Position numbers and translations under genes: made by a program
Source of the DNA: Porticoccus sp.
GTDB lineage: Bacteria > Pseudomonadota > Gammaproteobacteria > Pseudomonadales > Porticoccaceae
Direction: 5' to 3'
DNA length: 17,409 nucleotides
Assembly (NCBI GenBank): GCA_002685455.1
Contig: NYXF01000037.1
Span: 16,233 to 33,641 of the forward strand
Notes under the pieces: model-generated
Databases searched by the model: none
Seen by the model: the letters and a program-made list of their open reading frames with translations, nothing else
Told to the model about the DNA's origin: nothing
Shown: in pieces, positions 15,599-17,409 of the stretch
How the letters are laid out: the number at the start of each line of letters is the position of its first letter
Numbering within the stretch: position 1 is the first letter of the stretch

Positions 15599-17041
15599 AT
15601 GAATTTTCCAATGATTTCAAAAGTACTAGGTTTGCTGATGATGATATTCAGTATAGCCCTACTGCCTCCAATTTTAGTTTCCTATTTATACAATGAAAAT
15701 ACGCATCAAGTCTTTTTGTTATCTTTTTTCGTCATTTTAACTTTGGGTCTCGTTATGTGGCTACCATTTAATGGCAAAAAAACTGAACTTCGTGCTCGTG
15801 ATGGTCTTTTAATAACTGTAATGTTTTGGTTAGAATTAGGTATTGTTGGTGCTTTTCCATTTTATCTGTCAGATTCTGTTAACCTCTCTACTACCGATGC
15901 AATTTTTGAATCAATATCAGGTCTGACCACGACAGGAGCTACAGTAATATCAGGTCTGGATGCGCTGCCGAAATCTATACTTTATTATAGACAACAACTC
16001 CAATGGTTGGGTGGAATAGGTATTGTAGTGATAGCTATTGCGGTTATGCCTATGCTGGGTGTTGGTATTATTCAGCTATATCGAGCTGAAGCAAAAAGCG
16101 ACAACAAGCTAACGCCACGAATACAAGATACCGCAAAAGTTTTATTTATTATCTATATATCACTAACCATATCTTGCCTCTTAGCATACTGGATGGCGGG
16201 TATGACTTTTTTTGATGCAATTTCACATAGTTTTTCTACAGTGGCTATTGGTGGATTTTCCACTCATGACGCCAGTATGGGATTTTTTAATGAAACTCCA
16301 GCTGTTATGACTATTTGTATTATTTTTATGATTCTCTCTGGGCTTAGTTTTGGATTACATTACTATGCATGGATAAGAAAATCAGTCGGCCATTACTTAC
16401 ATAATGAGGAAGCGAAACTTTATTTATCCTCCCTTATAATAGGCTCAGTTTTGGTAATAATTTATCTATATTTTCATAATATTTATGGCCAAAGCGAGAG
16501 TATATATCATGGTATTTTTCAGTTTGTATCCATAATGACAACAACGGGATTTGTGACAAAAGATTTTTCTAATTGGCCAAGTTTCCTGCCCTTTTTTCTA
16601 TTGTTTTTTTCATTTTTTGGAGCTTGCACTGGGTCAACTGGAGGAGGGCTGAAAGTAGGCAGGCTATTAATTATCTCAAAGCAGATATTTTGCCATTCTC
16701 GGAGATATATTCATCCCCATGGAGTCTTTCGAGTAAAAATTAAAAACAAAAATGTTCCCAGCTCAGTCACTGAAGGAGTTTGGGCTTTTTTTGGTGTATA
16801 TCTCGCAATATTTTATTTTATGGTCCTGTTATTAATGGCTTCTGGAATAGATTACGTGAGTGCTTGGTCTGCCGCTGCAGCTTCTATAAATAATCTTGGC
16901 CCTGGTCTTGGAATAGTTGCAGAAAATTATAACGACATCAGCATCTTTGCAAAGTGGGTATTGTGTTTTGGAATGATCCTAGGACGTTTAGAAATATTTG
17001 CATGTTTAATATTGTTGACCCCTATGTATTGGAAAAAATAA
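15599..17041 (+). CDS. trkH: Trk potassium channel subunit TrkH
   Basis: 480 residues (483 in E. coli). An inner-membrane potassium transporter built from four membrane-pore-membrane repeats. The four pore segments with their selectivity-filter glycines are visible as GLTTTGATV, TVAIGGFST, MTTTGFVT and INNLGPGLG. The gating loop segment GACTGSTGGGLKVGR is also present. It lies 73 bp after trkA, which encodes its regulatory partner, in the order rsmB-trkA-trkH. The ribosome site is weak and A-rich. Confidence 0.97.
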   Translation: MNFPMISKVLGLLMMIFSIALLPPILVSYLYNENTHQVFLLSFFVILTLGLVMWLPFNGKKTELRARDGLLITVMFWLELGIVGAFPFYLSDSVNLSTTDAIFESISGLTTTGATVISGLDALPKSILYYRQQLQWLGGIGIVVIAIAVMPMLGVGIIQLYRAEAKSDNKLTPRIQDTAKVLFIIYISLTISCLLAYWMAGMTFFDAISHSFSTVAIGGFSTHDASMGFFNETPAVMTICIIFMILSGLSFGLHYYAWIRKSVGHYLHNEEAKLYLSSLIIGSVLVIIYLYFHNIYGQSESIYHGIFQFVSIMTTTGFVTKDFSNWPSFLPFFLLFFSFFGACTGSTGGGLKVGRLLIISKQIFCHSRRYIHPHGVFRVKIKNKNVPSSVTEGVWAFFGVYLAIFYFMVLLLMASGIDYVSAWSAAAASINNLGPGLGIVAENYNDISIFAKWVLCFGMILGRLEIFACLILLTPMYWKK

Positions 17042-17064
17042 ATGTGTTCTTTTTCTGCTTAACT

Positions 17065-17409
17065 TCAGTCTCTGAGTTCACGTGCTTTAAAGTATGCTTG
17101 TTCTGAAATTTTGTGGTATTTTTTTATCTGGTCCTTGAATTTATCCTGAGATTCGTAGATCTTTTTAAACGTAGAGTCCTCTTGTACCATTTTGCTTAAA
17201 ACTTCATTTGTAATAATTTTCAGTTCAGATAAAACCACATTTGGAAGTCTTCTTAACTGAACATTATGAGTATTTACTAATACATCGAGAGCTTTTTGGT
17301 TTCTCGCTGTATATTCGTCGAGCATATCTTGATTTATTGCACGCGAAGCGACCTGAATAATGACTTGTAAATCTTTAGGAAGGCCATCATAAGATTGCTT
17401 ATTGACTAT
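17065..17409 (-). CDS. TRAP transporter solute-binding protein (DctP family), C-terminal part
   Basis: The last 114 codons of a gene that begins beyond the right edge; the frame is open to position 17409. The visible part, with SYDGLPKDLQVII, DMLDEYTARNQKAL, VQLRRLPNVVL and a C-terminal SEQAYFKAREL, is the alpha-helical end of a periplasmic DctP-type binding protein of the TakP-like branch. These capture organic acids for sodium-driven TRAP transporters; the ligand cannot be told from this end. It converges on trkH with 23 bp between stops, and no clear terminator is seen there. Confidence 0.85.
   Translation of the reverse strand: MVNKQSYDGLPKDLQVIIQVASRAINQDMLDEYTARNQKALDVLVNTHNVQLRRLPNVVLSELKIITNEVLSKMVQEDSTFKKIYESQDKFKDQIKKYHKISEQAYFKARELRD

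Noticed and set aside
17042..17064. Terminator between convergent trkH and the TRAP gene
   Set aside because: The 23 bp gap has a T5 run but no stem that would pair, so no terminator can be supported.
1..17409. A hidden mobile element, CRISPR array, defence system or biosynthetic cluster
   Set aside because: Nearly all DNA is accounted for by core genes in familiar order; no transposase, integrase, tRNA, repeat-spacer array or long unexplained gap (largest about 272 bp) is present.

Overview
This is a 17.4 kb chromosomal stretch of low G+C (about one third G+C by eye), most likely from a free-living aerobic gammaproteobacterium, probably marine. The lineage call rests on three things: a YheV-family zinc ribbon gene, a pseudomonad-like cytochrome oxidase locus (coxB-coxA-ctaG-coxC, DUF2909 gene, SURF1, CxxxC protein, ctaA), and the def-fmt-rsmB-trkA and tsaC-hemF-aroE blocks, whose order is typical of that class. 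No tRNA, rRNA, CRISPR array, insertion sequence or phage gene is visible.

Layout. Positions 1-6944 hold the caa3-type haem-copper oxidase cluster, almost all on the minus strand: coxB (subunit II with a fused cytochrome c domain), coxA, ctaG (CuB insertion), coxC, a SURF1 gene, a small membrane-anchored CxxxC thioredoxin-like gene, and the first part of ctaA (haem A synthase, cut by the window edge). One two-helix DUF2909 gene lies on the plus strand inside the cluster. Positions 7217-8162 hold yheV (minus) and a YrdA-type gamma-carbonic anhydrase gene (plus), divergent from a shared spacer. Positions 8183-11111 are a minus-strand group purE-tsaC-hemF-aroE (purine synthesis, tRNA t6A modification, haem synthesis, shikimate pathway). 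Divergent from it, 11194-14008 is def-fmt-rsmB (protein N-terminal formyl handling and 16S rRNA methylation), followed by trkA and trkH (potassium uptake) to 17041. The window closes with the C-terminal end of a TRAP-transporter solute-binding protein gene on the minus strand.

How it fits together. The cox genes encode the two catalytic subunits, subunit III and the factors that supply haem A and copper; hemF feeds the same haem pathway. Fmt adds the formyl group that Def later removes. TrkA is the cytoplasmic regulator of the TrkH channel.

Most of the window is core metabolism and I do not see a new multi-gene system. The points that deserve a second look are a CtaA whose first conserved haem-site histidine is replaced by asparagine, a nine-G tract at the Shine-Dalgarno position of coxC (with other G/C runs nearby), an atypical PurE without an adjacent purK, absence of dprA/lysM from their usual place, and an inverted repeat covering the yrdA promoter.
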